From positions 34,583,665-34,647,664 of the forward strand of contig CM044868.1 in the NCBI GenBank assembly GCA_024500155.1: a DNA stretch of 64,000 nucleotides, written 5' to 3'. The notes under the pieces are model-generated. The model saw only the letters and a program-made list of their open reading frames with translations, had not been told where the DNA came from and ran no database searches. Origin of the DNA: Chenopodium formosanum. Taxonomy: Eukaryota > Streptophyta > Magnoliopsida > Caryophyllales > Amaranthaceae. Position 1 is the first letter of the stretch, and each line of letters starts with the position of its first letter. Shown in pieces: positions 21,985 through 34,422 of the stretch. A program made the position numbers and the translations under genes.

Positions 21985-22055
21985 GCCCCCTTGAGGGGTT
22001 GCCTACGTATCCTAAAAAGGAATCAGGCTAGACGTAGCTCTATGAACCCATGCGA
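21985..22055 (-). other. Conserved block following integrase in Ogre elements
   Basis: On the minus strand it reads as tagagctacgtctagcctg then attcct, and gatacgtaggcaacc. The same phrase order occurs in Ogre B at 56190-56245 although that element has no pol. Function unknown. Confidence 0.65.
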
Positions 22056-25000
22056 CTAGGCGTAGAACTTTTTGAGTTGATCCAAGTTGGTTAAATTATG
22101 GAAGCCGTTACCGTTCATGTCTACCAATTGTGCCGCTCCGCCGGACAGAATAGCTTTAACAATGTACGGTCCTGACCAGTTTGGTCTGAATTTTCCTCTT
22201 GGATCTAACACATTTTTGCGGAGGGCCTTAAGCACTAGGTCACCCTCCTTGATGTTCCTGGTCTTGACTTTTTTATTAAAATGTCGTGCCATACGCTGTT
22301 GGTAGGTTTGGACATGATGCAAAGCTGCCAAGCGTTATTCGTCAAGCAAAACCAGTTCGTCGTATCTTGCTCTAATCCAGTCGACTTCATCTAGTTGGCT
22401 TTCCAATGCGATTCGGAGAGAAGGTATCTCGAGCTCGATTGGTTGTACCGCTTCGACGCCATAGACCAAGGAAAAGGGGGTAGCCCCTGTCGATGTACGG
22501 ACAGAGGTTCGATAACCCCAAAGGGCGAAATGTAGCTTACTTGGCCAATCTTTATAATTTTCCGTCATCTTTTCGATGATGGTTTTCACGTTTTTGTTGG
22601 CCGATTCGACTGCTCCGTTTGTTTGTGGTCTGTAAGGTGATGATCGATGATGTTTGATGTGATATTTCTGCAACAATTCCGCGCATTCGGCTTGGAAATG
22701 TGTTCCATTGTCACTGATCATCTCATGTGGTACCCCATAGTGGCATATAATATATTTCTCAATGAATTGAGCTACATGTTTTGCTGTCTGCTTGGCATAT
22801 GAGGCTGCCTCAACCCATTTGGTGAAGTAATCGATTGCTACGAGAATGAATTCATGCCCCCCTTGTCCTGGTGGTGTGATTTTTCCAATGATGTCGATGC
22901 CCCAAGTGGAGAAAGGCCATGGAGAAGTATACGTGTAGAGAAGTGAAGGTGGAACATGTTGTAAGTTTGCATAGATTTGGCACTTCATACATTTCTTGGC
23001 GTACTCGTGACAATCTCGCTCCATAGTAGTCCAATAGTAACCTTGTCGTTGAATCTTTTGGACTAACATCTTTGCATTCATGTGAGTTCCACATATACCA
23101 GCATGAAGGTTTTCCATGGTTTTATGTGCTTCTTTTTTAGTTACACATAAGAGATTTCTTCCTGTTGCGGTTCTCTTATGGAGTTCTCCACTGATGAGCA
23201 CATACTGTGAGGCCAGGAGCCTCAAAGCACGACGTGCCCTTTTATCAGTATTAGGAGGATACTCTGCTTTTGTCACATAATTGAGGATGTCTGTATACCA
23301 TGGTTCTTCATCTTCTTCTTGTTCATCATCAAGTGCATGAACATAAGCTGGTTCATATCTTCTCTCTATGGTCAGTGGCATTCTGATCGTGTCAGCTGGA
23401 ATTCGCACCATTGATACTAACTTAGCTAGTGCGTCGGCGAACTGGTTTTCTTCTCTTGGCAAATACGTATATTCCACTTCATCTAGTTGCTCCGTGAGAG
23501 TTTCCAGATGAGCTTGATACGTAGCGAGACTTTCACTCCTCACTTTCCATCTTTTAGAGATTTGGTTAATGATTAGTGAGGAGTCACCATAGATTCTGAG
23601 TTTCTTGATTCCCAAGGAGACAGCTGTTTCTAATCCCAAAATGCATGCTTCATATTCTGCGGCATTATTGGTGACATCAAAGTCGAGCTTCATGGAAATT
23701 GGGATGTGTTCTTCATTGGGCGATACGAGCAAGACTCCCACACCACATCCCTTTTGGTTTGAAGCTCCATCGAAATAGAGCGTCCAACTATCTTCTTCGG
23801 TCATGAGTAAATCTTCGTCAGGGAAATCGTACTCATCTTCTTCTTTTTCAGCTTCTTCTAGCGGAAAGTCTGCTAAGAAGTCAGAAACTGCAGAACCTTT
23901 GATGGCCTTTTGTGGCATGAATCTCAAGTCAAATTGAGCTAGATTGACTATCCACCTTGATAATCTGCCGTTGAGTGTTGCTTTCTCGAACAGATATTTG
24001 AGAGGATCCATCTTAGACACGACATGCACTGTATGAGTGAGCATGTAATGTCTCAGTTTTTGTGCGGCCCATACAAGTGCGAGACACAATTTCTCGAGTG
24101 GCGTGTATCGCGTCTCATATCCTTGGAGTTTCTTGCTCAGGTAATAGATTGCATTCTCCTTGCTTTCGATCTCTTGTGCTAGAATCGCCCCCATCGTTTC
24201 TCTTGTGACCGTAAGGTAGAGTCGAAGAGGAAAGTCAGGTATTGCCGGTGCTAGCACGGGTGGGTTTGCCAAATACTCTTTGATTTTGTCGAAAGCCTTT
24301 TGGCAGTCATCATCCCATGTGACTGGGACATTCTTCTTAAGCTTCTTGAATATAGGTTCGCATATCGCTGTGAGCTTTGATATGAACCTACTTATGTACT
24401 GCAACCTTTCAATGAAGCCTCGAATTTCCTTCTCATTTTTGGGTGGTGGCATGGCCATGATCGCTTTTACTTTTGAAGGATCTATTTCAATCCCTCGAGA
24501 ACTGATCACATATCCAAGTAATTTGCCTGACGTGACTCCGAATGCACATTTGCTGGATTTAATCTCATGTTGTACTTACGAAGTCTTGCAAAAAATTTGC
24601 GAAGTGCGACAATATGGCCTGGGCGATCTTTAGACTTGACAATCATATCATCAACATAGACCTCCACCTCTTTATGCATCATATCATGTAAAAGTGCTGT
24701 AGCTGCTCTTTGGTAGGTGGCACCCGCGTTTTTCAACCCGAATGGCATTACCGTATAGCAATATGTACCCTACTGTGTGATGAATGTGGTTTTCTCCATG
24801 TCTTCTTCGGCCATCAATACTTGATTATATCCGGCGTAACCATCCATGAATGACAGGAGTGCATGATTTGCTGTATTATCGACCAGAATGTCAATATGAG
24901 GTAGAGGGAACCCATCTTTTGGGCTTGCTTTATTAAGATCCCTGTAATCAACACACATTCTGACTCTTCCGTCCTTCTTTGGAACTGGGACCACATTTGC

Positions 25001-28000
25001 TATCCATTCCGGATACTTGGATACTCTGATGAAACCTGCGGCCAATTGCTTCCTGATTTCTTCTTTGATTTTGAGAGCCACATCTGGTTTCATTCGGCGC
25101 AGCTTTTGTTTGACCAGCTTCATACCTGGAATGAGTGGTATCGTATGCTGAGCCATATCCCTGTCAATTCCTGGCATATCTTGGTATGACCAAGCAAATA
25201 CATCAACAAATTCACTAAGCAAGTTAATTAACTCTTTGCGTTCATCTTGACTTAGCGTTAATCCAATTTTTACTTCTTTAACAGTCGTATCATTGGAAAT
25301 ATTAACTGTTTCTGTATCTTCAATAACTGCTGTTTTATTTTCGTGTTCTTCCATTGCTTTTATTATTTCTTTATCATTTTTATCATTAGAAAAACAATAT
25401 TGATCAGGGCTAGGGAAATGGCACACATTGTAAGCAAAGGTATTCATTTTATTGAATTCACTGGCTAAAACATCAAGAGAGGCAAGGTCAGCTGCGACCT
25501 CACCAGAATTATTAGGACTAGAAAGATAAGGCTCAACAAGAGACTCAGGGATGAACTCTATAGCAGAAAGAGGGTCGGCCTCAAACTCTAAGGACTCATC
25601 TACAGACTTAGACTCAGACTCGAACTCGGACCCAGATGATTCAGACTCATCAAACATAGGACCCTCGCCAGCGGTTATTTCCAACTTCTCTCCACTTGGC
25701 GTAGTGATCCTCAATGTCTTGCGCCATCCCCTTGAAATGTTGTCAGCTTGGACGATTAACTCGGAGGGATCAAACTCCTTGTTTGCTATGACCGCTTGAA
25801 CGAGCTCAGAGTTATCATTGCAGACCGGCTTGGATTCATTTTTCTCCATTCCAAAAAGAAGATTAATTCCCAGATCATCAGAGTTCAGGTTGGCTGACTT
25901 CCCGACTGTGGAGAGTTCTTCATCAAGGAAGTCACAATCGAGGAATACCTCGAATCCTGGTTCACGGATCCCATCATGGACAAATGGCTCGGGGAATTCA
26001 TAGCATGGGAAGTCTTCCCCTTCTTTGATGTACTGGCCGTTGAGAGTGAACGGATATGGATCCATGGCCATTTCTGTCTTCGTGATTCGAGCATTGTTGC
26101 GAGCCTTCAATTTCAAGGCGGCCCGTTTCAAGTCTTCCTTTGTTGGTTCGAATCCTAAGCCGAAAGTGTCCTTCTTGATTGCACCAGGATGGCCCCAAGA
26201 TTTAGCCATTTTCTTCTTGAGCCCAAGGGTCATTCCAGGAAAGTGACCTTGCTTCTTCAGAATGGCGTTGATATTAGTGTTCGAATAAGGATCGAAGTCG
26301 AGATGACACTTTTCCTCTTCTTCGATCGCAAGAACATCATCTAAAGAAAAACCCCACAGATCTTCATCTTCCTCGTCGTGTTCAACATGGACGATAGGGG
26401 TATCAATAACTTGAATGCGCATAGGAGAAGCATCGATAGTAATCGGAATCCCTCCCACTATGGCTTTCACTTTCTGGTGAAGCGACGACGGAATCGCCTT
26501 TAGCTCATGAAGCCAAGGGCGTCCTAACAACAGATTGAAAGAGGCCTTAATGTCCACCACCTGAAACTTGGTGTGACGCTCAACGGCCCCAGTGGTTATA
26601 TTCAGTATGATAGTACCCACGGCTTGACGGCGAGTATTATCGTAAGCGCGAATCCCCTGAGTGGAGGGAGTCAACTCTTCATTCTTTATACCCAACTTCT
26701 TTGCAGTACGGAGTGGGCATACATTGATTGCAGAGCCATTATCAACCAGGCTCATAGGAACATTCATCTGCCTACACACCACAGTGAGGTGTAAGGCCTT
26801 ATTATGTTGATCCCCTTCCGGGGGTAGATCCTTATCAGAAAAGGAAATCAGATTGCTGGTACTCGGCAGCTCAGTAGTGAGGAAGTTGACCAGTCCTTGG
26901 GGAGTCATGTCGTCATCGACTCCTATCTTCACCCGAGCATTCATTACAGCCTTTTGATGCTCGTGGGAAGTGGCCAAAAGCTTCCATACATTCATCTCCA
27001 CCTTGGTCTTTTGTAGCTGTTTGACCACATCGCTATTCACAGGGTCGATGGGATCAACTATCGGATTTGATTGTGGTGGAGGTGGAGGTGGGTTAGGTTG
27101 TTGCAACCGTCCACTTCTAGTGAGAACCTTGACCTCAAGGTCCCCCCAAACATCTTCACTGGTGCCGAGAGACGAACATGCGATATCTTTGAGATAGACA
27201 TCTTCATCATCACTATCCCAAATCCCATTCACTTCTTCAGTGCTTGAAATAAATACAACTTCTGGCAGAGGTTCATTCACAGGTTGAATGAGTATTGACG
27301 GATCAAAGGACACTTCATCTCCCATGATAGCCAAAGCATCAGAAAGAGGACCTGTTTGAATGTTAGGCTTCTTGCCCCCTGGAGGGACAGGAAGTTGGTT
27401 AGCATCTATCAGGTCTTGGATTGCGTCTTTCAGCCTCCAACACTTCTCAGTGTTATGACCCTTGCCTTGATGATACTTGCAATAAGCATTGGGGTCATAA
27501 CTAGCGGTCCTATTCTCAGGTCGAGGTTCTGGGAATGGTCCAATTGGCATAATCAGTCCCTTACTATGAAGACGGTCATAAGCAGCATCATAAGTCATTC
27601 CCAAAGGCGTATAAATCCTCTTTTGCCTTTGGAATTTTTGAGGAGGAGCATTAAGGGCCAGCACATCACTAATGTTGATGTTGTTGGTAGCATTATTGGG
27701 CTTAGAAGACGAAGAAGAAGGAGTGTCGTTCTTCTTGTTTTTCCAAGTGTTGCTGTTATTGTTGTTACCAACAGACTTCATCAGTTCATCTTCGATATTG
27801 ATTCCAATATCGTATACAGCTTCAAAGGTACTTAAAGGCAGAAACTTCAAGTGTTGCTTGTATTTATGCGTCAGATTGGAAATAAACAAGCGAACCATTT
27901 CCTTCTCCTTGGGAGGGTCTACCAGGAGTGCAGCTGTTTCTCTCCACCTACTTAGGTAAGTAGTGAAGCCTTCATTCTCTTTCTGTTTGAGAATGGAGAG

Positions 28001-28489
28001 TTCACGTTCAGAAGTCTTGGCCTGAATGTTGCACTTGTATCGGTTCATAAAGCTTTCAGCAACATCTTCCCAGGTCGCGACATGCTTGGATTCTAGGGAA
28101 TAGAACCACTGTTGACAGGCATGCTCTAAGGAAAGAGGAAACACCATAGGGAAGAGTGTCACATCTACTCCCTTAAGAGCCATAGTTGTAGAAAAAGCCT
28201 TCAAATGGAACAACGGGTTATCAGTAGGCTTGAACTTGGGAATATCAGCAGTTGAAAATTTTTCAGGGAGTTTCTCTCTTATGGACGAGGAAGTGACAGG
28301 CTGTTCCACATAAGTGAACTCTTCTGAAATCTTACTCATCTGTTCCTTGATCTTGTCCATCGCAGCAGCAGTAACACTGTTTTGCTTATCTTGCTCTACA
28401 GTGCTGACTCTAGTAGTGAGTGTCTGCATCATGTCAGACAACCTTTCGATTGTCCTATTGAGGTTCTCGATGTCTTCCTTAGTGGCCAT
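22056..28489 (-). pseudogene. Ogre A gag-protease-RT-RNase H-integrase polyprotein, inactivated
   Basis: Start chosen at MATKEDIENLN (28489), which matches the Ogre B Gag start. Gag core: IPKFKPTDNPLFHLKAF...ACQQWFYSLE...SRWRETAALL; knuckle-like CKYHQGKGHNTEKC. Protease: LVDNGSAINVCP and LLGRPWLHEL. RT: RMCVDYRDLNKASPKDGFPLP, SFMDGYAGYNQ, YVDD. First RNase H: LEKLCLALVWAAQKLRHY. Second, archaeal-like RNase H: LYFDGASNQKGCGVG, NNAAEYEA, PREENQFADALAKL. The double RNase H marks the Tat lineage. Integrase: HAGICGTH/CMKCQ zinc domain, then catalytic GIDIIG, SDNGTHF, AVESANK; tail KFRPNWSGPYIV. Breaks on the minus strand: TGG-to-TAG-type stop near 24771, a 1-base loss near 24555 and TAA at 22332-22334. 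It cannot make a functional polyprotein as it stands. Confidence 0.93.
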
Positions 28490-28978
28490 TGGTTGAAAGT
28501 AGACTGGAGACGGATTTTGTGGAGATGACTGAGGTGGTTTCCTTGTACGCCTCTTTGGTACGAGAGGTTGTTGAGGTATGGACTCGCACCGTAACAATCT
28601 ACCCTTGCTTCTTGCCCAAGCGCTGTGACACCGAAACAAATACACCTTTTAATGACCACACTTAACCTTAACCCATCCGGATTAAAAAAAAAGAGAAAAA
28701 GAAAAAAAATGAAGTTCTACTTATTTTTTTTTTAATAAAAAAGAAAAACATGGGAGGATACCATCCGACTTACTCCGAAGAAAAATGACACAAAAAACGA
28801 GACTTCCCTAAAATACGGTCAAAAGTGGTGTACGACTAAAAAAAAAGAAAAGTGTGTGGACATAACATGTAAGTGATTAGGTGAGGTTATAGACGCGTGT
28901 TTTGACCATATAACTAGACACGACTTAATACTGGACACAAAATCGAGAAAAAAGACCGACGGGACACTTTCCTGGGCA

Positions 28979-29090
28979 CCGTGTCACGGTGCAGACTGGC
29001 GTGACACGGTTAAGACTAACCGTCAGACGGTAGTTTTTACCGTGTCACGGCACTGTTCACCGTGACACGGCAGAAAATGCCGTGACACGG
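28979..29090. repeat. Six-unit phased palindrome array, Ogre A leader
   Basis: Units start at 28979, 28999, 29020, 29040, 29060 and 29080 (20, 21, 20, 20, 20 bases). Cores are CCGTGTCACGG, GCGTGACACGG, CCGTCAGACGG and CCGTGACACGG. Confidence 0.97.
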
Positions 29091-29623
29091 TGCACAGTTC
29101 CAGGTCAGTTTTGTGATTTTTTTATTTTTTTTTATTTTTTTTTTATATATTAATCGATTTTAAGTCCGTACTAATTACTATGTGAGAAAAAACCCTCGGT
29201 CATGGGTCAAACAAAAAAGCAAACACATTAGAGTTAGCACCGAACAAACACATAGCATGTAGGCACGATGATGTAAAAAAGTTCGCAACCTAAAGTCAAG
29301 GTCTATGTTCAACTATTGGTCAAGCTTTGGGTGTCAAAAGGGTACCATGGTTAAGAGTTTGGACGCGTTAGCAAGGCAGCCTCTCTTGAGGGTGTATGCC
29401 AACGGGCGGCTCCGCGAATTCGTGATGAAATCGAACTCGACTCCATGGTTTGGGTGGATTTAATAACTCGGATGAACCCTTATTGCCATGAGCGTTTTTG
29501 GGTTGATAGAGCCTAAATCCCCCGGGGCTAAGACGCATGTAGAACACATACGTTTTTTCAGAAAAATCGAAGGAAGTCGACTGTGGAAAAAGAAAATAGG
29601 TCACCGGACAGATTTTAGGACTG

Positions 29624-29714
29624 CCGTGACACGGCAGAAATTCCCGTGTCACGGTACAGTCTACCGTTAGACGGTACACTGTATCGTGACACGGCAGACT
29701 CTGCCGTGACACGG
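29624..29714. repeat. Five-unit phased palindrome array, Ogre A leader
   Basis: Units start at 29624, 29644, 29664, 29684 and 29704, exactly 20 bases apart. One core is CCGTTAGACGG and one is TCGTGACACGG. Confidence 0.97.
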
Positions 29715-29931
29715 CAGTCAGAAAATCTGACTGGTGCCCTGTTTGCTTTTGCGCGCAACCGAGTTATCCAATTTTTCCTACGGGACAGACCTGAATGTGA
29801 CATTAAAACGTCTATGCAGATGCAAAAAAATGCCAAATTAATCACAGGAATATTTTTTCAAGAATCTTTCAAGTCTCATCCACTCATCTTAATTAAATAC
29901 CGATCACTCAAATCGAAAAATAATTAAGAAT

Positions 29932-29951
29932 CCTCCCTAGTGGAGTCGCCA
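29932..29951 (-). promoter_or_regulatory. Primer binding site of Ogre A
   Basis: TGGCGACTCCACTAGGGAGG on the minus strand, three bases from the LTR. Ogre B has the same site at 49868. Ogre elements are reported to use a tRNA-Arg primer with a similar site. Confidence 0.8.
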
Positions 29952-29954
29952 AAT

Positions 29955-31657
29955 TGTAGGCGTCGCCCGAAGTGCGCCTACGTTAAAAAACATGTTGTGA
30001 ATATGCTTGGCACTCATAGGAAGTGGGAATTGACATAATACGATTAGGGACAAGGAAAGTAGGGAGCCGCCAACAAGTTTTTGTGGAACTTGTAAACCGT
30101 TCACGGATCATAAAAAAGGCAACCACGATAAGGGACAACGATAGGCAACAACGATTGACCCGTGAAGGTTACACCCCATTCATAATCCATGAGATTACTA
30201 ACTCCATATGGTTCGGAACCACGAAAGGAGGATCGGGGATGATGGTACGAAGTGAGTCATGGAGTCACATTCGCCCGTATTGGCCTCTACTCGATTCTTA
30301 TAGTGAAAAACATTCCTGTGATCTCAAAGGCATACAAACAATAATTCAATTCGCTCCAAACTACTATTTAACTAAATTGGTTCAAAATTAATGCGCACAT
30401 AATTCTAAATATTTGGTGATCACTTGATTAAACAACAAGATTAAAAAGGAACCTAAACCGGTTGTCCAAATTATCTTATTAGTCGTGATGTTCAATTACA
30501 TATTCCCATTAACATGCAATATTGTGATCAATAAATATAATAAAATCAATATAAACATAAAAAGAACCAATTTAATCATAATTCTAACAACAGAAAAATC
30601 GTTAGAAAAATAATAATAAAAAGAGCATAACTCTTACTTTGAATCTGTTTGCTTGCAACTACAAAATAATAAACGAGTTAGTAACTTCAAGGAAATAATA
30701 AAAACAACAATTAAATTAAATTAAATAAAAACAAGGTTAATTTTGGGGCCAAACCCTCAAACGATTCTACCTTTCACGCCTTGGTTTAAGGATAGAACCT
30801 CGAGTAAAATATGGACTCCTTTGAGTGCTTGAAGAAGGAATTTTGAAGTGAAAAGGGTAGGCTAGTGTTTAGGTTAAGAGCATAGAAGAGAGAAAATAAG
30901 AATAATAGAATTCTGGTTGCCCCGTTCATCAGAAATTAGGGGGTATTTATAGGGAAATGTGCTAAAGGAGCACACGAAACCCTAAAATGATAAAAACCCT
31001 AAAAAAGTATCCCGTGACACGGTCAGATTGTACCGTGACACGGTTAGACTGTACCGTCAGACGGTACAAGTTCCAGTGACACGGTCAGTTTTTGGAGTGT
31101 CGCGGGAAATTTTCAGAAAACGGAACGGAAAACGCGTTAAGGGTTTACGCGGAAAGGACGCGGAACTCCCCGTGTCACGGCAGACCTCCCGTGTCACGGG
31201 AAGTCCCACCGTCAGACGGGAAGAGTTCCCGTGACACGGTCAAGCTTGACCGTGACACGGTCAACTCCAGTCCACTTTTCCGTCTAAATTCATTTTTAAC
31301 CCTAATTTCTTTCGGCTTTTTGAGTGCCGATTGATGATTACGGGCTTTTTTCTGACTTTTAATATTCGGGCTAAAATAAGAAAATAACAAATAAAATTAA
31401 ATAAAATATTTGGGCCAAAAATAATAAAATAATATTAAAATAAAAAAAAAGGTTTGGGCTTAAAATTAATTAACAAATTAAAACTATGCTTTTACCAAAC
31501 ACCAAGACTGATCCATGGACCTTTCAAAAATATGAATTTAATAAAATACGATTTTTTAAGCACTCTCGGGATTAAATACTAAACCCGACCAACAGTGGCG
31601 GTGAAAGGTTATTTATCATCGGGCTTGGTTTTGGGGAGACATTTTTAGGTGTCTACA
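29955..31657 (-). repeat. Ogre A 5' LTR
   Basis: 1,703 bases, nearly identical to 12799-14480. It is 21 bases longer because of one extra palindrome unit (31250). TATA box at complement 30944-30952. Confidence 0.95.
31012..31260. repeat. Phased palindrome array, Ogre A 5' LTR
   Basis: Units start at 31012, 31033, 31054, 31074, 31095 and 31170, 31189, 31209, 31229, 31250. The last unit is absent from the other LTR and creates the 20-base palindrome CACGGTCAAGCTTGACCGTG. Confidence 0.96.
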
Positions 31658-33706
31658 GTTTCCTCGAAAAAAAAAAAATTTAATCTTTCTTATTCTAATC
31701 TAATCTATGCTTAGATCTAATTACAAATTATGAATTTTGGGATTCAATTTTGATGTTTGAATGTTGTAATCATGTTAATTAATTTTCAGCTTTGGTTTTA
31801 ATTTAAAAAGCCTCAATTTTTAAAACCCTAGGTTCTTGATTTATGAAATTATGGAAGTAGATGATGTATGAATGTTTAGATCTTCAATTTAAGTGCTTTG
31901 AAACCAAATTACATCAAGTTTTAATTAGAAATAAAGTGCTGGAATTTTATGTAGAACCCTAAATACTATGTTTTTGAAGGAAATTTAAATTACCCATCAA
32001 GCGGGACTTAATTAGAGTGTTTTAAATATAATTTCAGCTTATTCTAATTATTCTAAGAGGGATTTTAGGATAGTATATATTGCTGGAAATTTGTTTAGGG
32101 TGGGTTTTAATACTCTATTATAATTTTAATGTGTAGGAGACTTCGAAGTGAGCAATTTTTACTAGTTGTGACGAGTTTAAGATCGTATTCAAGGTACGTT
32201 CGCGTACTTAGTATATTTTGATGATGTAGAATCATGCTAGGTTTAATTTCAATCAATTGCAAGTAGTATCATGCTAAGGTTTATGTATTAAATTGTGAAT
32301 TATTGGTGTTGGTGATTGAATTGTGAAGCATGAATTATTTGTGATGGTTTATGGATTGGAAAATTATATTTTGGCATGGTTAAGTGGACTGCATATTTAT
32401 TTATGGCATGATGGAGAGCTTGTTTAATTAAACTAATGGTTTAATTATGTTTGGAATATTGAAAAGGAATTTAATTATGGTTCATATAATTTGTATTGAT
32501 GCTTTAAGCATGAGGAAGGAGCTAGATAAGTGTCTATGTACACGAGGAATAAATTGTATGTCGGTGCCTTTGTGCACTTAAGGTGTGTTTAACACCGAGG
32601 GATAGGATTTGTGGCGCATTATGCGTTTAAGGTGTCTTTGACACTGAGGTAGAATTAAAAAGGGTTCAACATTAAATATTATGTGGTCACTAAATATTCA
32701 AGAATTAAATTGGCATGTTTGTTGATTGAACAATTATTGATGATTGAATAGTTATGCTTTGAGAGTCATCACCAAGTCTAATAATTTGTAAATAACGTAA
32801 AGTGAAAGAGATTACGCACCAAAACTCTTGGAACGTATATACCTTGAGTATGAACATATGGGGGGAGTTATGTGACTTTATATTTGATCATAACTTCCAA
32901 TGGAGTACAGGATGCTGTATATTCCTTTTTATTATTTATTATGCGCAGGAATTCCGCCACCTTTGTGTGGTTTGTCGCTGGCACGGTTAGCTCCCGTGCC
33001 GGTTAACCTCAAATTATTTTTGGGGGAGGTAGAGTTGGAAACCCGTTTGATGCGTAATAATGGCAAAATGAATTAATTATTGTTTAGTCATTGTGTCTTG
33101 TTTGTTGTTGGGTGTGCTTGTAAACAGGTGCAATGAGGTTAGTGTGTGTGATGATAGGAGAATGCATGCTATTGTATTTAGCTACGCTTAAGTACTCAGC
33201 TTTGCTGATTGTGTGTGTTGTTTGTGTCTGGCCATGTCTTGATCTTGGCCCTACGATGATCCATTTTAATGGAGAGTAGTGGGGGCAAGTAGAGATACTC
33301 TTTCAGGTATTGAGGCATGTTTATGACGGGGCATGAGTGAAGAGGGAATCATGCTAGCTTCCATTAGGATATGTTTTGTTTTATGCATTGAATGGTTTAT
33401 TATATCACTTTGTGGACTAACACTAAAAGTTGGGTTGTTTCGGTTTTGAATAAGGGCCTTAAATGGTTCCAAGTTGTAGTGGATTTCAATTGGCTTTGGT
33501 TTTGTTGATTTTCAACTTTATTTTCGTTGGTTTAGTTTTAAATTGTGTTATTTAAATAGTTTTGGTTTTCAAGTCTTCCGCTGTGTATCTTTGATATTTG
33601 CCTTAACCGTTTTCACGGTGGCGGTAATGTCTTAGATATTCCTATTTAAAGTTTTATACAGGGCAAAACAAGTATTTTAAAATAAAGGAATTTCTAGGGT
33701 GTTACA
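31658..33706 (+). repeat. Tekay 5' LTR, second part
   Basis: It continues the LTR cut at 12798 and matches about 41145-43127 and 44633-44707 of the 3' LTR. The first five bases are the Ogre A target duplication. It ends GTGTTACA. AT-rich, no gene. Confidence 0.92.
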
Positions 33707-33709
33707 AAG

Positions 33710-33724
33710 TGGTATTTGGGAGCT
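33710..33724 (+). promoter_or_regulatory. Probable primer binding site of Tekay
   Basis: TGGTATTTGGGAGCT three bases after the LTR resembles the initiator-Met tRNA site TGGTATCAGAGC with changes. Confidence 0.45.
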
Positions 33725-34422
33725 AAGGTTGAGATTTTAAATTACCACTAACACAAAAACGTTTTTTTTTTTTATTATGATTTAAACTTGGCCAAGTGCT
33801 AATTTAATTTTACAATGTCAACTTCATTCCGATTTTATTTTATTTTAAATTATTTCATTAAGAGGGCCGAATTCTTTTTTTTTTATTTATTTATATATTT
33901 TTTTTATTTAGTCCGAAATTTTTTTTTTAGAGACACTCGAATTTTTTTTTTAGTGTCCGAAATTCATATTTTTTAAGCAAAATAAAATATTTTTAGTTTG
34001 TTAATTTTGCTGGGAGCTAAGGATTGAGGTAAGAATTATGTGTTAAAAGCTTTTATTAACATGTTGGTGAGCTTGGGTAGGAAAGGAAAGGGGCATATAG
34101 GCTAGAATTTAATTTCTTCCCTGTGTGCATAAATTTTATTTTAGAATATTCAAGCATGTTGTATGACTAAATGTTGTGATGAAAGCATGCAATATATGGA
34201 TTATTTTATGTGATTCTTCAGATTGTATGATTGAACACCGAACTTTGTATTATCTATTTAATTTTTAATTATTCCTTTAGGGGAGGGAAATCTTTTCTAA
34301 ACCTTTTCTCTACAGGCTGCCAATTTTTCCTAGCAAGTTTACCCAAATGGGATCTGTCGTAAAGAAAAAATAATGAACACCCCTATGACTTTGTAGAAAA
34401 GATCAGATACTTTTGTTCCTAC
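33725..34422 (+). other. Tekay leader, no gene seen
   Basis: AT-rich with T-runs (33765-33775, 33875-33950). The phrase GGGAGCTAAGG recurs at 33718 and 34013. Confidence 0.5.

Larger units (their letters stand above)
28490..29931 (-). other. Ogre A 5' leader
   Basis: 1.4 kb between the PBS and gag, with no credible coding region. It holds two phased palindrome arrays and A/T-rich low-complexity DNA (28680-28760, 29115-29150). The stretch near the PBS is related to the Ogre B leader. The ORF1 found here in classical Ogre elements is absent. Confidence 0.7.
12799..31657 (-). mobile_element. Complete Ogre-like (Tat lineage) retrotransposon, 'Ogre A'
   Basis: 18,859 bases, flanked by perfect 5-bp duplications gtttc (12794-12798 and 31658-31662). 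On the minus strand the order is 5' LTR, PBS, long leader, gag-PR-RT-RNase H-aRNase H-INT, two antisense genes, 3' UTR tandem repeats, polypurine tract and 3' LTR. Size, dual RNase H, PBS and antisense genes all point to the Tat/Ogre group. LTRs differ by about 25 substitutions and one 21-bp unit by eye (about 1.5%), so the insertion is recent. It sits in the 5' LTR of Tekay and is therefore younger. Confidence 0.93.

Noticed and set aside
13856..31260. Phased palindromes as a CRISPR array
   Set aside because: Repeats are only 11 bp with 9-bp spacers, occur in many short groups inside a eukaryotic retrotransposon, and no cas gene exists.
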